Assembly (NCBI RefSeq): GCF_018446385.1
Contig: NC_056001.1
Span: 9,418,672-9,482,671, forward strand
Length of the DNA: 64,000 nt
From: Zingiber officinale
Lineage: Eukaryota; Streptophyta; Magnoliopsida; Zingiberales; Zingiberaceae
Direction of reading: 5' to 3'
Below, in pieces: positions 54,300-64,000 of this stretch. Made by a program: the position numbers and the translations under genes. The notes beneath the pieces were generated by a model. The model saw nothing but the letters and a program-made list of their open reading frames with translations, made no database searches and was not told where the DNA came from. Every line of letters begins with the position of its first letter. The first letter of the stretch is position 1.

Positions 54300-55872
54300 A
54301 CGAAAAGCCAAAGATAGAGATGGAAAAAAGAAGGGTGTTTTCTGCAGAAATAAAAGAAGGTTAATGAACACTCTATCTTTTGTTCTATAATTTATCTTGT
54401 CAATAGTGTTCTAAGAAATCTGCCGACTAGTGGTCTTCAGCTTCATGTTGTTAAAAAAAACACAAGGGGGAAAAAGTTAGGCGGTCGCTTTGCATGTGCT
54501 AAACCTTTCGCCTGTTTTTAGTGATTTGCTTTCCCAATCTGTTGTCAAATCCATCATTAGAAAGACCATTTATTGCTTCCAGACCCCAGTCCCGTTCCTT
54601 GGAAATGCTCAACAGAAAATCATCATAAAAATGTTCGAGATTGATAGCCTCTTAATATTTCAAAAGCTCAAACCGAAACCATTACCAAATCATTAATGGC
54701 TCTTCACTTCATGCCCAAAGTTGATTTAGCATTTTTGCATCATCAAGTTTGCTGAGTAATTTAATTGCTAAAGAAGAGAATAGTCATCTAAGCTACCAAG
54801 TTTCAATTATTGTGCTCACTTTCTCCATGTTTATTTATTAATCTCTGCAGCCATCTTGTAGGCGTGTGATAGCCCATGCTCAATGGCTAAATTATTAATG
54901 CAATCAATTGTTCCTTTCAAAAAGTTGATTTCAAAATTCATAGGATGCTTGGTCCTCTTTTGTCCTGGGGAAATAACAGTGGATAACCCATAGCACAAGG
55001 ACACAGTCTTGTCAATATTGAGGCCATTTTTTGTCAGCTTTTGCTAGTTTTTAGGTTGCATCCAAAACATGGCTCTGCTTCTTTCAGTGTTTTTTCTGCG
55101 GTGGCTCTTCTGATCTTATCCTTTGTGTCTTTCATTTCCATCCCTGTTTTCTTGAGATTCAAGGCATTATTTTTATTTCTACATGTTCTTGGTTTGTGGT
55201 TCCTGGGCCAAATTATACAAGCGATTTGACATGGTGCCCTACAGGTGGGACTTGGTCATGGTGGAGATAGAATTCTGCATTCTTTTTTTTTTTTCTGTCT
55301 CATATTTTTTGTGTTGGATTTTGTGCGGTTTGTATTTTAAATGAACGAGTTTAACTGCAATTGTTGGGTGTTGTGCTCTGTAATTAGTTTGCAATTTCAG
55401 TCGCCATATTGTTCAACCTTGTGCATCTCGATGTCATATTGAATTTTCAATTCTTTCAAGCTTATCTTCAGAGATTCTCATTTGTTATAAATACAATGAC
55501 ATAGGCCATGAGGTAGCCTGAAGGTTTCTGATTATATAAAAGGTTCTGTTTTCTGTTACTACACATATGCATACTTTTAAAAGCACTACTAAATTTTTAT
55601 AGGGATTATGTCCAAGTATCAACTTAGCTATACTACGGGGTTACTTTGTGATATAATCTGATGGTAACAGGTGAAGTTGTGACTTTAGTGGTCTCTCCAA
55701 GATGATCTCACGTATTTTGAAAGGGATAACTCATGAGAATTTATTCAGCCTTAGTCTTCATATGGGATATGAGATAATCCAATATAAGATAATCCATAAA
55801 AAAGTGAATCAAGAGATAGACTATTTGTAATTGCGATCAGATTGTGGTCATGATTCGGTCGTAATTGGTTAT
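54300..55872. other. Intergenic region downstream of the CDCF-motif gene
   Basis: Contains the 3' untranslated part of the gene (possible polyadenylation region around 54360-54420) and then AT-rich DNA. ORFs at 54490-54696 and 55041-55229 have no recognisable domain and no coding look. Confidence 0.4.
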
Positions 55873-56023
55873 GATCCCTCTCTGAATTCATCGTCCCCTT
55901 AGGTTATAGTTTGGAGTCGGACGGATGACCGAAGATCGCCAACAGTGGGCAAGTGGTCAAGCTGTTAGGCGCCGAGTGATGGGTGGACGTCGGCCGGCCT
56001 TCGTATGAATTTAGAGAGGGATC
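55873..56023. repeat. 151-bp foldback element (MITE-like)
   Basis: Terminal arms GATCCCTCTCTGAATTCAT (55873-55891) and ATGAATTTAGAGAGGGATC (56005-56023) are inverted copies with one mismatch in 19. The inside is GC-rich (tcggccggcc near 55990). No clear target duplication. It ends 206 bp before the ATG of the next gene. Confidence 0.65.
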
Positions 56024-56229
56024 GCAATAAGAAAAAAAATTAATCTTTTAAAATTAGTGAATGAATCTACTTTATCATTATAGAAAGTACCTTCATACCA
56101 CACAAATTGGAATCGTATCTAAGGCCGCACAATTGACGAGCCCAAATGGAGGCCTAGGCCCAACAATGTTGGTGATTAAGAGGCCCTGGCGCCTGGCAGC
56201 GGCCGCTGAACCAGTCAGCGGTGTCGACG

Positions 56230-56752
56230 ATGGCTGCTCTACGCCTCATCATGCTCAGCGCTGCCAATCCATGGTCTTCGCCAGCGCCCGCCGCTGCTCG
56301 CTGTGGAAATTATTCCTTCCCTGTCAAGTCCTCAAGCCTTCCTCTTTCCTGCAGCTCGAGAACTGGCCAAATTATCAGGGGGAGGAGGTTGATGGTTAGG
56401 GCTGGCCCTCCGAGCACCAACAGCCTCATCCTCGCGTTCCTGCTCCCGCTCTCCCTTCTCGTCGGCACCATCTTCGCGGCCGCGCGCATCGCCGACAGGC
56501 TCGACGAGAAGTTCCTCGATGAGGTAAGGACGAGGCGAGTGACTCCGCCCACCACCTGTTCGACATTTGACAATTTATTTTGATTTTCTCAATGCCCCCT
56601 TCTTGAAGCTCGCGATGAACGAAGCGATCTTGGAGGAAATGGATGAGGATGATGTAGACGAAGATGAGGACGATCGAGGCGTATTGGTAGAGGAAGAGGA
56701 CGGGGTTGCGGCGATTCCAAAGACTCGAAATCGCCCCAAACGAGTAGTGTAA
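56230..56752 (+). CDS. Small plastid-type single-pass membrane protein, two exons
   Basis: Exon 1 is 56230-56523 and exon 2 is 56609-56752. The intron of 85 bp has gtaagg at the donor and cttgaag at the acceptor and keeps the frame (98 + 47 codons). The product is 145 aa: residues 1-57 are rich in Ser, Ala and Arg with few acids, like a chloroplast transit peptide. 64-86 is a transmembrane helix (SLILAFLLPLSLLVGTIF). 88-100 is a short conserved-looking RIADRLDEKFLDELA, then an acidic run (107-129), and a basic end PKTRNRPKRVV. Without splicing, the frame would end shortly after the donor. I do not know its function; the topology suggests an anchor or small subunit in a plastid membrane. A minus-strand ORF in exon 2 is a shadow. 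Confidence 0.8.
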
Positions 56753-57539
56753 AAACTAGTGATCGCCATCTATGTATGTGTCAGTTCTTAACTATGAATT
56801 TGTACCATGGTTGTGCTTGATATCTTTGAATTCTGTACTGCATCCAAACTTCGATCATCATCCGAATCTGTAGTGGAATTACTAAAATCTGAGCTCAAAC
56901 AAAAATAATCGAGAAGAGAACGACGGAGGCAGGTGCAGATTTGGGTGTTGTTGATCCAAATAAAAAATCTTGTATCCGTGAGCAATTTGATTGTTGTTAG
57001 AAGGTGCCCGAGCAAACTGTGTAGTGCGGCTTAGTGTAAGGCTCCTGATGCCAGGGTGCGGTTTCTAAATGTGTATAAATTATACTTGGAACGAATCAAC
57101 TTTGCTCAGGACGAATTAGTCACCGACTCAAAACTGAATAAGGGAGGAGAGTTAGAGTTCTGTTAGATTTCTGGCTGGTATTAAAATTATGATAAATATT
57201 TAATGAATAGATTTATTGAATTATTATGTTAATATTAGGTTGTTTCTTGAAAGAAACGTATTGTAGTATCCGACTGTAAAATATCAATAAGGATCGTTAC
57301 AGTTCTATAAGAATTTTAATGTCATATTAAATAAATGAAAATTTTCACATCGTAAATCGTGATGTGATATGAACAAATATTATAGAAAATTAATAGTTTA
57401 AGATTTGAAACATAAAGTATAAGAACTTTCATTGATAAATCAATAGAGGTAGTATATATAAGGATAATATTTTATGTATATAAGAGACATAATTGATAAG
57501 TGAGAAAATAAAGATGATAAAAAAAACTTGAGTTTTAAG
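56753..57539. other. Intergenic DNA
   Basis: 3' untranslated part of the small membrane protein gene, then AT-rich sequence with no recognised feature. The minus-strand ORF 56788-57015 has no support. Confidence 0.35.
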
Positions 57540-58005
57540 TTATAGTTCACACAACAAGTAAAATAAGAAATATAGTAGATATTGTTGTAGATAGTTCGTT
57601 AAATAATGAAGTTATAACGTTAGTTAGAAAAAATGATAGAATTATAGCTCTCAATATAGTAATGGTGAAAGAAACTATGAACGTAATTAGTATATATGCA
57701 TCTCAAGTAGGATTAGATAAAGCTATCAAATCAAGATTTTAGGATTATCTAGATAAAATATTATAAAATATTCCATCAAATGAAATGATTTTAATATGAG
57801 ACAATATAAATGAGCATGTCGGAGTGAAAAAATAAAGAATATGAGAAGGTACATTGGGATTATTAATTTGGAACGAAAAATGAAGAAGAGAAAATTATAT
57901 TAAATTTTGTGATAGCATATGACCTTCTATTAGTCAATATATTCTTTAAGAAAATAGAACACTTGGTCACGTTCAAAGTGGAAATAATAAATCACAAACT
58001 AAATA
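57540..58005 (+). pseudogene. RTE LINE endonuclease remnant
   Basis: In translation: DRIIALNIVMVKETMNVISI, YASQVGLDKAIKSRF, IPSNEMILI-stop-DNINEHVG, then TLGHVQSGNNKSQ. These follow the apurinic endonuclease of plant RTE LINEs, including the (G)D-N-H-V-G catalytic stretch. Many stops are present. The central RT is missing; after 58005 unrelated LTR-like DNA begins. Confidence 0.7.
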
Positions 58006-58009
58006 AATC

Positions 58010-58905
58010 ACTTTGGATTGCCTTTTGATGGTTGGAAATGTAGCAACATTTCTCTTTCAAACCCTCAAGAACTGGCATAAATAAGTGTTCTTCAAATCTT
58101 TATGAAAATCCCTTTTCTAGGGTTACTTTAACACCTCTTAATCGATTGGCTTACCCCCAATGATTATCACGTCAGTTTAATCGTTCAAAATTTATAGAAC
58201 GACTCTTTTTCATCCATCTAATCAATTAGTGAGCTATATCAATCGATTCGGTAGCTTTTAATCAATTACCTAATTGATTCAGATGCTTTTTATTCTCGTG
58301 CAACTTTCTACCAATCGATTGGCCAAATTCCCAATCGATTCAGCACCCCTCTGTTTGCTAGAAGGCTACTTCCAATTGATTGGCCTAGCCTTAATCGATT
58401 TCCCCAATCGATTTCAGGCTTTCTGTTCATGAGAGAAACACAGCTTAATCGATTGCCCTAATCGATTATCATGAGCCAATCGATTACTCAATTGATTCCT
58501 CACCCATTTATACTCTCGCGAAGAACTCCTAAACGATTACTTGGGCCTAATCGTTTGTCCAACCCTTAACTCTACCCGAGTTTAGTGTTCATTTGCCCAA
58601 CCCTAGCGTCATCTGTGACTCGTTGGGACTTTTCATTGTCTAGCATCTAGTCAACCTTGACCTACGAGAGCTTCTTCACCAAGTTTCTGGTCAACCCTTG
58701 ATACACTTGGACTTTCCATCTCGTACCAACTTTTGGTTGAACTTTCGATCACCAACTGTCCGGTCAACTTTTAATCCACTTAGATTTTTTCCTTGCATAG
58801 CCCCGCTAGAACTTCCATTGCTTAGTTTCCAACTAGGTCTTCACTGGCTAGCCCTACTAGAACTTCCATTGCATAGTTCGCAACTAGGTCTCTGAAGCTC
58901 TATTT
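58010..58905 (-). mobile_element. LTR fragment with CAATCGATTG boxes, within the LINE remnant
   Basis: 58140-58510 has about 12 copies of CAATCGATTG or one-base variants, sometimes in pairs around a short spacer. 58600-58880 has dyads like CCAAGT...ACTTGG and CTAG units joined by gacttt/acttcc, the same series that starts U3 in B and C on the minus strand. A TATA box-like tttatactctcgcg is near 58506. The LTR ends are not found. It separates the two halves of an RTE LINE. Confidence 0.6.
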
Positions 58906-58909
58906 TTTT

Positions 58910-59480
58910 AGTGAATTATTAAAATAGGAGATGACGAGTTGTCTAGAACTGAAAGTTTTAAGTATTTAGAATCATTTTTGTAAAATGATGAAGAGATTGA
59001 GAGATATATTTTATATAAAATACAAGCAGAATGGTTGAAATGGAGGAGAGCATTAGACTTTTTATGTGATCGTAAAGAACCTTTGAAACTTAAAGGGAAG
59101 TTTTATAAAATGACGATTAGATCTACTATATTATATTGCGCTAAATGTTGGGATATGACTCGTGCACATGAGCAGAAGATGAGAGTTGTAGAAATTAGGA
59201 TGTTAAGGTGGATATGTGAATATATGAGGATGAACAAAATAAAAAATAAGGATATTAGAGAAAAAGTCAAAGTTACATCTATTGAGAAAAAATTTCGATA
59301 TATATGTTTAAAATAGTACAAACATATACTTACTTATCAATAAATGTACTGTGAAATTAAGACAAATATGTAATCAAACGAGAAAGATTAAAAAAGACTT
59401 GACTAATTATGATAAAATAAGATAAAATTTATTTAAATATAAATAATTATATAGTAGAAGATAGAGATATATGTTACCAA
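58910..59480 (+). pseudogene. RTE LINE reverse transcriptase C-terminal remnant
   Basis: 93 open codons (59035-59316) read KWRRALDFLCDRKEPLKLKG, then KFYKMTIRSTILYCAKCWD, EQKMRVVEIRMLRWICEYMR and DIREKVKVTSIEKKFR. This is the conserved RTE C-terminal domain. The frame begins before this as ESFKYLESFL (58950) and decays after it, to about 59480. It is the same LINE class as at 7885-8270 but an independent insertion. Confidence 0.8.
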
Positions 59481-59813
59481 TTTTTTTTCTCCTAATTATT
59501 TTTTTTAGAAATTTGATTATTAATTAAAGACCCGCACTCTAAATTTTAGGTGTTCCGTTGCTATGCGCGATGCAATATCGCTGGCTATTTTGATTCTACT
59601 AATTTCTTATTTAATTATTTTATCATCATCTTCACTCCCACCAAATCTAATTCTTAGATTCTAAATTTTAGGTTAAGATCCTAAATAATTAAAGTCTAAT
59701 TTTTAGGTATTCTGTTATTGTTGTTAGCGTTAATAAATTCTCTTGCGCCGCTTATAATTTTTATCCTACCAAATTCGTATTCCCCTGCTTACCAATTCTT
59801 GTTCAATCCATCA
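59481..59813 (+). promoter_or_regulatory. Upstream region of the RING-H2 gene
   Basis: AT-rich DNA between the LINE remnant and the RING-H2 start. It is open in the gene's frame from 59718, but has no in-frame ATG before 59814. No definite TATA box. Confidence 0.35.
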
Positions 59814-60596
59814 ATGGCGTCTTCGCCCAGGATCAGTACCACACCTGTTGACGATGATCTGATGTATTTCTCGCCATGGATAATATCGACAATCTTTGCG
59901 GAACTTCGTGTCACGGCGCGGGCTCGAGTTTCACTGCAGGAATGCCAGAGTCCGCCGGTGCCGACGGCACTACCGCAATTGATGTTCGACTTCTCTCGTC
60001 GGACTTCCCCGTCGCCCGAGCACCCCGCCGAGCACGTCGACTCCGCCGTCGGCGAGCCCTTCCGACTCTCCATGCAGGATTCTGAGTGGGAAGTGGAAGC
60101 ACACTCTGCGTTTATGCAGGCGACGGCCGATTACTTGCCGCTTGCTGTCGGCGTGCTTTTCGCACCGGCTTTTTGCAGGTACATCTCAACGGTTTTCGGT
60201 CACTTGCCCAGAACAGACGCAGTCCTAGTGGAGGTCTCGTCCCTCATTCTCGTCTCCGATGACTCTTCGCCCATCGACCAACTCCGGCTCGCGTTGCCTG
60301 GGGAAGAGTATAGTTTGCTGTACGGCTACGACGACCCCGACGAAACCGACGACATCGACGATGCCGACTCCGGTGGACGGCCCAGACCGGCGTCTGCTGC
60401 GGCCGTGGAAGGCCTAAAAACGGTGAACGTAATGGAAGAGGGATCCTGCTCGATTTGTCTGGAGGATTTCGAGGTAGAGGTTTGTGTGTTGATAATGCCT
60501 TGTAGCCATGCGTTTCACGAGACGTGCTTGAAAAAGTGGCTGGGGCGGAGTCATTCCTGCCCTCTCTGTCGCTTCCTGCTTCCTGAAGCAGAGTAG
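59814..60596 (+). CDS. RING-H2 finger protein, putative E3 ubiquitin ligase
   Basis: Intronless, 260 codons from ATG 59814 (the first in-frame ATG; the open frame before it has no Met and is AT-rich). The C-terminal RING at 212-252 has C212, C215, C230, H232, H235, C238, C249 and C252, a complete C3H2C3 set with CSICLEDF, MPCSHAFHETCLKKWL and CPLCRF. The spacing (C-X2-C-X14-C-X1-H-X2-H-X2-C-X10-C-X2-C) is that of plant RING-H2 ligases, which bind an E2 and pass ubiquitin to targets. The N-terminal 200 residues are without a known domain. An acidic stretch (172-186) precedes the RING. No clear membrane helix (105-120 is only mildly hydrophobic). The substrate cannot be told. Strong GC bias sets it off from its flanks. 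Confidence 0.9.
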   Translation: MASSPRISTTPVDDDLMYFSPWIISTIFAELRVTARARVSLQECQSPPVPTALPQLMFDFSRRTSPSPEHPAEHVDSAVGEPFRLSMQDSEWEVEAHSAFMQATADYLPLAVGVLFAPAFCRYISTVFGHLPRTDAVLVEVSSLILVSDDSSPIDQLRLALPGEEYSLLYGYDDPDETDDIDDADSGGRPRPASAAAVEGLKTVNVMEEGSCSICLEDFEVEVCVLIMPCSHAFHETCLKKWLGRSHSCPLCRFLLPEAE

Positions 60597-61679
60597 GATC
60601 CATCACAACCCAATTTGAGTATTTACGACTGCAAAGAGACATATAATTAAGACTAGCTAATTCCTTCTCGTTCATATTGCTCTGAAAAAGTTGAGTTTAC
60701 AATTTTATTAATTGTTTCATTTTTTAAACGAAGCACATTATTAGTTGAGACTTGATATTAACTGTATATATATCTATATCACGCAGGAGACTTCATGACT
60801 AGTAAAGTTAGTCTACAAATTGCTTCCGTCTGGTTTTTCTTATTTCAGAGTTCAATTTCAAGATGCTAGTTTCTTTTGGCTTCTCAATATCAATCACTTT
60901 ATGTATAAAAATCTGCAGAATTGACGTAGAGAAAATTAATGCCAATGTCATAAACTGGAAGGTACAAAGGGAATAACACGTAGGGTAACAATAAGGTTCA
61001 AGCAAAAGTTTTAAAGGAGTTCAGAAAAGTGAGACAGTTAGTAAAAACAACTGGGGAAATAGTTTAAACTTATGTTAAGCCCATCTAAACTTTAGAGTTT
61101 TTCGTCTTAAAAATTCTCTTTGGCATTAAATGATGAAAACGTCGCCTCGGCAGTCCCCACAAGATGGCCCTCCATTGTCTATGATACGGCGAGTATTGAA
61201 GCTGTCACAGGGGAAAAGAAGGTCAAAACAGCATGTTGATTGGAGTCAAAGTCAAGAGAGGTACCATCTTATTTCCGATTGAGTTGACAGATCAGTTTTC
61301 TTGACCGACCTGATCGGCCGACCCACCAAGGACTATCCGATTGGCCGATCTGATCGGCTGCCCGTTCATTCTTCCAAAACCAACTAGTCTACCTATTATA
61401 GTAGAGTCAAGCCAATCAGTCTGCCTAACAGAACATCCGACCAACCAGTCTTCTTAGTCGAGCAGAGCATAACCAAGTTAATCCATTAAAATTCCATTAG
61501 ACTGCTGGGCCATCGACCTTTTGTCTTACCTACTGACACATAGACAAGGGCAACATCACATCTAACATCTCTATCTAGACAGAATCGTCCTCTGACTCCT
61601 AGATAAGGGTAACATGATCCTCTGACACTTAGACATGGATAACTTTACCCTCTGCTATATTTTGTCTTGACGTGTCTTT
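60597..61679. other. Intergenic DNA downstream of the RING-H2 gene
   Basis: 3' untranslated part, then AT-rich DNA. 61280-61460 has short palindrome-like gaccgacctgatcggccgac and related repeats, perhaps the edge of another LTR. No gene seen. Confidence 0.35.
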
Positions 61680-62203
61680 TGTGTCCAAAGGATGTCCATA
61701 TATCTCTACAATGACATGATATTGTCCACTTTGGGCCTACGCCCTCATGACTTTGCTCTTGGGATCTCCCCAAAAGGTCTCATACCAATAAAGATATCTT
61801 GCATCATTTAACCCAATGATCTTTACCAAATATTTTCAATGTGAGACTTTGATTAAACCCCAACAATCCTCCCCTCATGAAGGACCACAATTACTCTCAT
61901 GGTCCGGACCTCCCCGCAAACATCTGGTCACACTGACCTGTTATGGACTTCCCCGCAAGCATCCAACGAATGACCACAATTACTCTCATGGTCCGGGCCT
62001 CCCCGCGAGTATCTGGTCACGCTGATCTGTTCTGGGCCTCCCTGTAAGCATCCGCACACGGTCACCTTAACCTGCTTCGGGCCTCATCCAATCATCCTGA
62101 CCTGCTCTAGACCTCCCCGCAAGCATCTGGTCATCCTGACCTACTCTGGGCCCACCCTCGACTTTGTTCAAGGACACCCCACATTGTATGTAATCTGGAC
62201 CAT

Positions 62204-62216
62204 GACTCTGATACCA
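62204..62216 (-). other. Primer-binding site of the TRIM
   Basis: The minus strand reads TGGTATCAGAGTC, the initiator methionine tRNA complement, five bases from the right LTR. Confidence 0.8.
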
Positions 62217-62244
62217 TTTATTGTGCCCAAAGGATGTCCACATA

Positions 62245-62605
62245 TAGGGTTGTAAACAAGCCGAGTTGAGCCGAGTTTTGGGGTGTTCAAGCAGCCGAGC
62301 CGAGCCGAGCCGAGCTTAAAATGAACCAAGCTTTTGAAATGAGTGTTCAAGCTTGGCTTGAGTTTGGTTCGTTTAGATGTTATTAAGCTCTCAATTCAAG
62401 TTTGACTTGAGCTTGGTTCATTTAGATGTTATCAAGCTCTTAATTCAAGTTTGTTTGATTGCTTGAAATTTTAATTGTTTGATTGGTTATTAAGATTGAT
62501 AATTTAAATTTATTTATTTTATTGTTTATTTAGCATATTGAAAAGAGTTTTAACGTTAGTTCTTACCAAACTTGTTCACAAACGCTTGGTTCATTTACAG
62601 CTCTA
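62245..62605. mobile_element. hAT-type MITE inserted in the TRIM LTR
   Basis: 361 bp with terminal inverted repeats TAGGGTTGTAAACAAGCC and, at the other end, GGTTCATTTACAGCTCTA. Flanking 8-mers are tccacata (62237-62244) and ttcatata (62606-62613), equal at six of eight places with two transitions, as expected for an old 8-bp hAT target duplication. The left TRIM LTR shows the uninterrupted sequence. Inside are gagccgagccgagc repeats, no ORF. Confidence 0.8.
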
Positions 62606-62816
62606 TTCATATACCTCTATAATGGTATGATATTGTCCACTTTGGGCATAGACCCTCATGACTTTGCTCTTAGACTCTCCCCAAAAAGCCTCATGACAAT
62701 GGAGATATCTTGCATCCTTTTAACCTCATGATCTTTACCAAATCTTTCCAATGTGGAACTTTGATTGAACCCCAACAATACCCCTATTATAAAGAGTCTT
62801 GCCTTGCATGCTAAAA

Positions 62817-63023
62817 AAAATGATTAACCAGGCTCGGTAACGTCGAGCATGGGGTGACTGGCTTGACCCCATAGAAATTTCCCACCGGCCACTATGGTAA
62901 ATCGGGAAACGCTCGTAGCGGGCAGCCTAGCATCCTTTAGTTGTGTGCCCCATTTGGAGAAAAAATTTCTACAAATTCACCATATCTAGGGCTCGAACCG
63001 TGAGTACCTGGGTGATAATCTAT
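62817..63023 (-). mobile_element. SINE with 14-bp target duplication
   Basis: 207 bp flanked by two copies of cttgcatgctaaaa (62803-62816 and 63024-63037). The minus strand has a Pol III B box GGTTCGAGCCC near its 5' end (about 62990-63000). A good A box is not obvious, perhaps because of truncation or decay. The minus-strand 3' end is a T run, a feature of the Au-type plant SINEs; that assignment is a guess. Confidence 0.7.
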
Positions 63024-63037
63024 CTTGCATGCTAAAA

Positions 63038-63477
63038 GAAGAATGGAAAAGAGGAGAGAGACTCACTGTAGATAATTATTTTATTTATTATCTTGTACTA
63101 TTCATCTTATATATGCATGATATCATAAGAAAGAAAGAAGCGGAGGAGGCCGTTGCGACCAATGTTACGAGGAGCTCATCGATCCACCTCCAAGCTAAAC
63201 GAGAGGGCGCTCCCTTGGGCTAGGGTATGTGCCTTACGCCCGTCCCTCATATTTCCCTAATATGCTACTTAGTCGGCTTCTTACTATATTCTTGGGACCA
63301 ACCCCAAGCTTTGGAGTGCTAGGATCGGAAAAATCCTATTGTTGTTTGTGAAAAGGAAGGTCAAGCATTGTCGTCTCCCTCTAGCAAAGTCTTCTCCCGA
63401 TCAACACTAGCAACATATCATTGACGGTCCACTCTTCTCAGCTCCCGAATGAGATCAATCTAGAAAGGAGATAAATC
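63038..63477. other. Intergenic DNA, no recognised feature
   Basis: Moderately GC-rich between 63140 and 63330. The ORF at 63029-63223 has no known domain. It could be the edge of another repeat. Confidence 0.3.
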
Positions 63478-63690
63478 ATGAAGATATTCCGTACACAATA
63501 GAAATTGACAAACCTATTGACAATAACATATTTACACTAACCAACTACGTCAATTAGTGGTTATTATCTGAAAGAGATTATTATCTGGAAGAGATATAAA
63601 TTATAAAAACATTTCACATCTGATAGAAATCGATCAGAGGCCTATTGATAATGACGTATTTATATGAACTAACTTGCCAGTCGGTGGTCT
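63478..63690. repeat. Diverged tandem duplication, about 105-bp unit
   Basis: 63478-63581 and 63582-63690 share the order gagataaat, atgaagatatt/aaaaacattt, atagaaat, cctattgacaataacatatt/cctattgataatgacgtatt, taactaac/actaact, and end in gtggt. No ORF. Confidence 0.6.
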
Positions 63691-63760
63691 TAAAAAATCC
63701 CTTGCTTCCATGTGTAATGCAGTACCATAAGAGAGAGTTGTCTGAATACCCTAAATTGAC

Positions 63761-63786
63761 TAATAATAATAATAATAATAATAATA
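63761..63786. repeat. (TAA)n microsatellite
   Basis: Eight to nine perfect taa/aat repeats. Confidence 0.9.
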
Positions 63787-64000
63787 TAAGTCACAAATTA
63801 AGTAAATGCATTCCTTTTTCAAAAAAGTTAAAAGGATGGCTCATCAATATTTTATACAGAGAACATTTTATCCTTCAGAGCTAGTAACTGATACAATGCG
63901 TACAAGTAATAGATAATTGTTATAACATGTGACACTAATACTTACTGTTTTCAATTGATTTAATACATTTAAAATAATTTAAACTGAATTGGTAAAAGTT

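Larger units (their letters stand above)
61680..62777 (-). mobile_element. TRIM element (minus strand)
   Basis: Left (3') LTR 61680-61865 (186 bp; tgtgtccaaagg to accccaaca) and right (5') LTR 62222-62777, which is 187 bp once a hAT MITE with its duplication is taken out. The internal region is only 356 bp, non-coding, with repeats of gacctccccgcaagcatctgg type. It has a primer-binding site (gactctgatacca, 62204-62216) and a polypurine tract (minus strand CATGAGGGGAGGAT) at 61866-61880. Size and structure fit a terminal-repeat retrotransposon in miniature. No matching outer target duplication was seen (tcttt and atacc). Confidence 0.8.

Noticed and set aside
55041..55229. 62-codon hydrophobic ORF
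   Set aside because: AT-rich intergenic DNA with pyrimidine runs; no sign of coding constraint.
60244..60675. 143-codon minus-strand ORF opposite the RING-H2 gene
   Set aside because: Shadow; the plus strand has the complete RING cysteine/histidine set.
61816..62025. 69-codon ORF with repeated SSPHEGPQLLSWSGPP-like phrases
   Set aside because: Comes from the internal tandem repeats of the TRIM, which is non-coding.
62990..63001. Functional tRNA gene from the GGTTCGAGCCC box
   Set aside because: No cloverleaf can be folded around it; it fits a SINE promoter relic.

Overview
This is plant nuclear DNA. Coding parts are split by AT-rich introns, protein genes are sparse, and about 80% of the window is transposable elements. 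The abundance of Ty1-copia elements whose LTRs end in a run of C followed by CCAACA, a Del/Tekay-type chromovirus, an RTE LINE, TRIMs, a SINE and a hAT MITE fits a repeat-rich angiosperm. The GC-rich first exons of the three genes lean towards a monocot (Zingiberales is a guess, not shown by the sequence).

Layout. 0-8.3 kb: decayed transposons. These are a CACTA transposase remnant split by a solo LTR, a GAG-type Copia remnant, an LTR-like block, a Copia integrase fragment and the 3' end of an RTE LINE. 8.3-27.5 kb: Copia element A on the minus strand (gag, protease, integrase and RT/RNase H all recognisable but broken). It carries a 1.8-kb AT-rich minisatellite. Its 5' LTR is split by a nearly complete Gypsy/chromovirus (element E), whose right end was later lost in a deletion. 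27.5-40.9 kb: the 3' tail of a second A-type copy that shares the A LTR. It is interrupted by a tandem array of a GAG-only Copia-like element (B) with three LTRs, two internal regions and a perfect outer 5-bp target duplication (CTCTC). 41-48.4 kb: a Copia gag remnant (D) split by a related GAG-only element C with a perfect GAAAT target duplication. 48.4-53 kb: LTR remnants, a solo LTR with a GTATG target duplication, a decayed TRIM and a minisatellite. 53-64 kb: the gene-bearing segment. It holds an acidic plant protein with a CDCF..CY..FWARWD motif, a small plastid-type membrane protein (two exons) and a RING-H2 protein, with a broken RTE LINE, a TRIM carrying a hAT MITE, and a SINE around them.

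The most unusual signal is in the LTRs. Several distinct LTR families in the window carry arrays of short palindromes. In the Copia LTRs these lie just upstream of the TATA box. Each family has its own core sequence, and within a family the two arms change together so that the dyad is kept. A second array of about 30-bp units, also with co-varying arms, fills the start of U3 in B and C. A 100-bp transcribed leader block is conserved between three LTR families. I know of no described function for these arrays.

Some copies (LTR B1, the start of LTR C1, part of LTR B3) differ from their sisters almost only at CTG/CAG and homopolymers. That may be a consensus-sequence error linked to CHG methylation, so detailed comparisons of those copies need read-level support.
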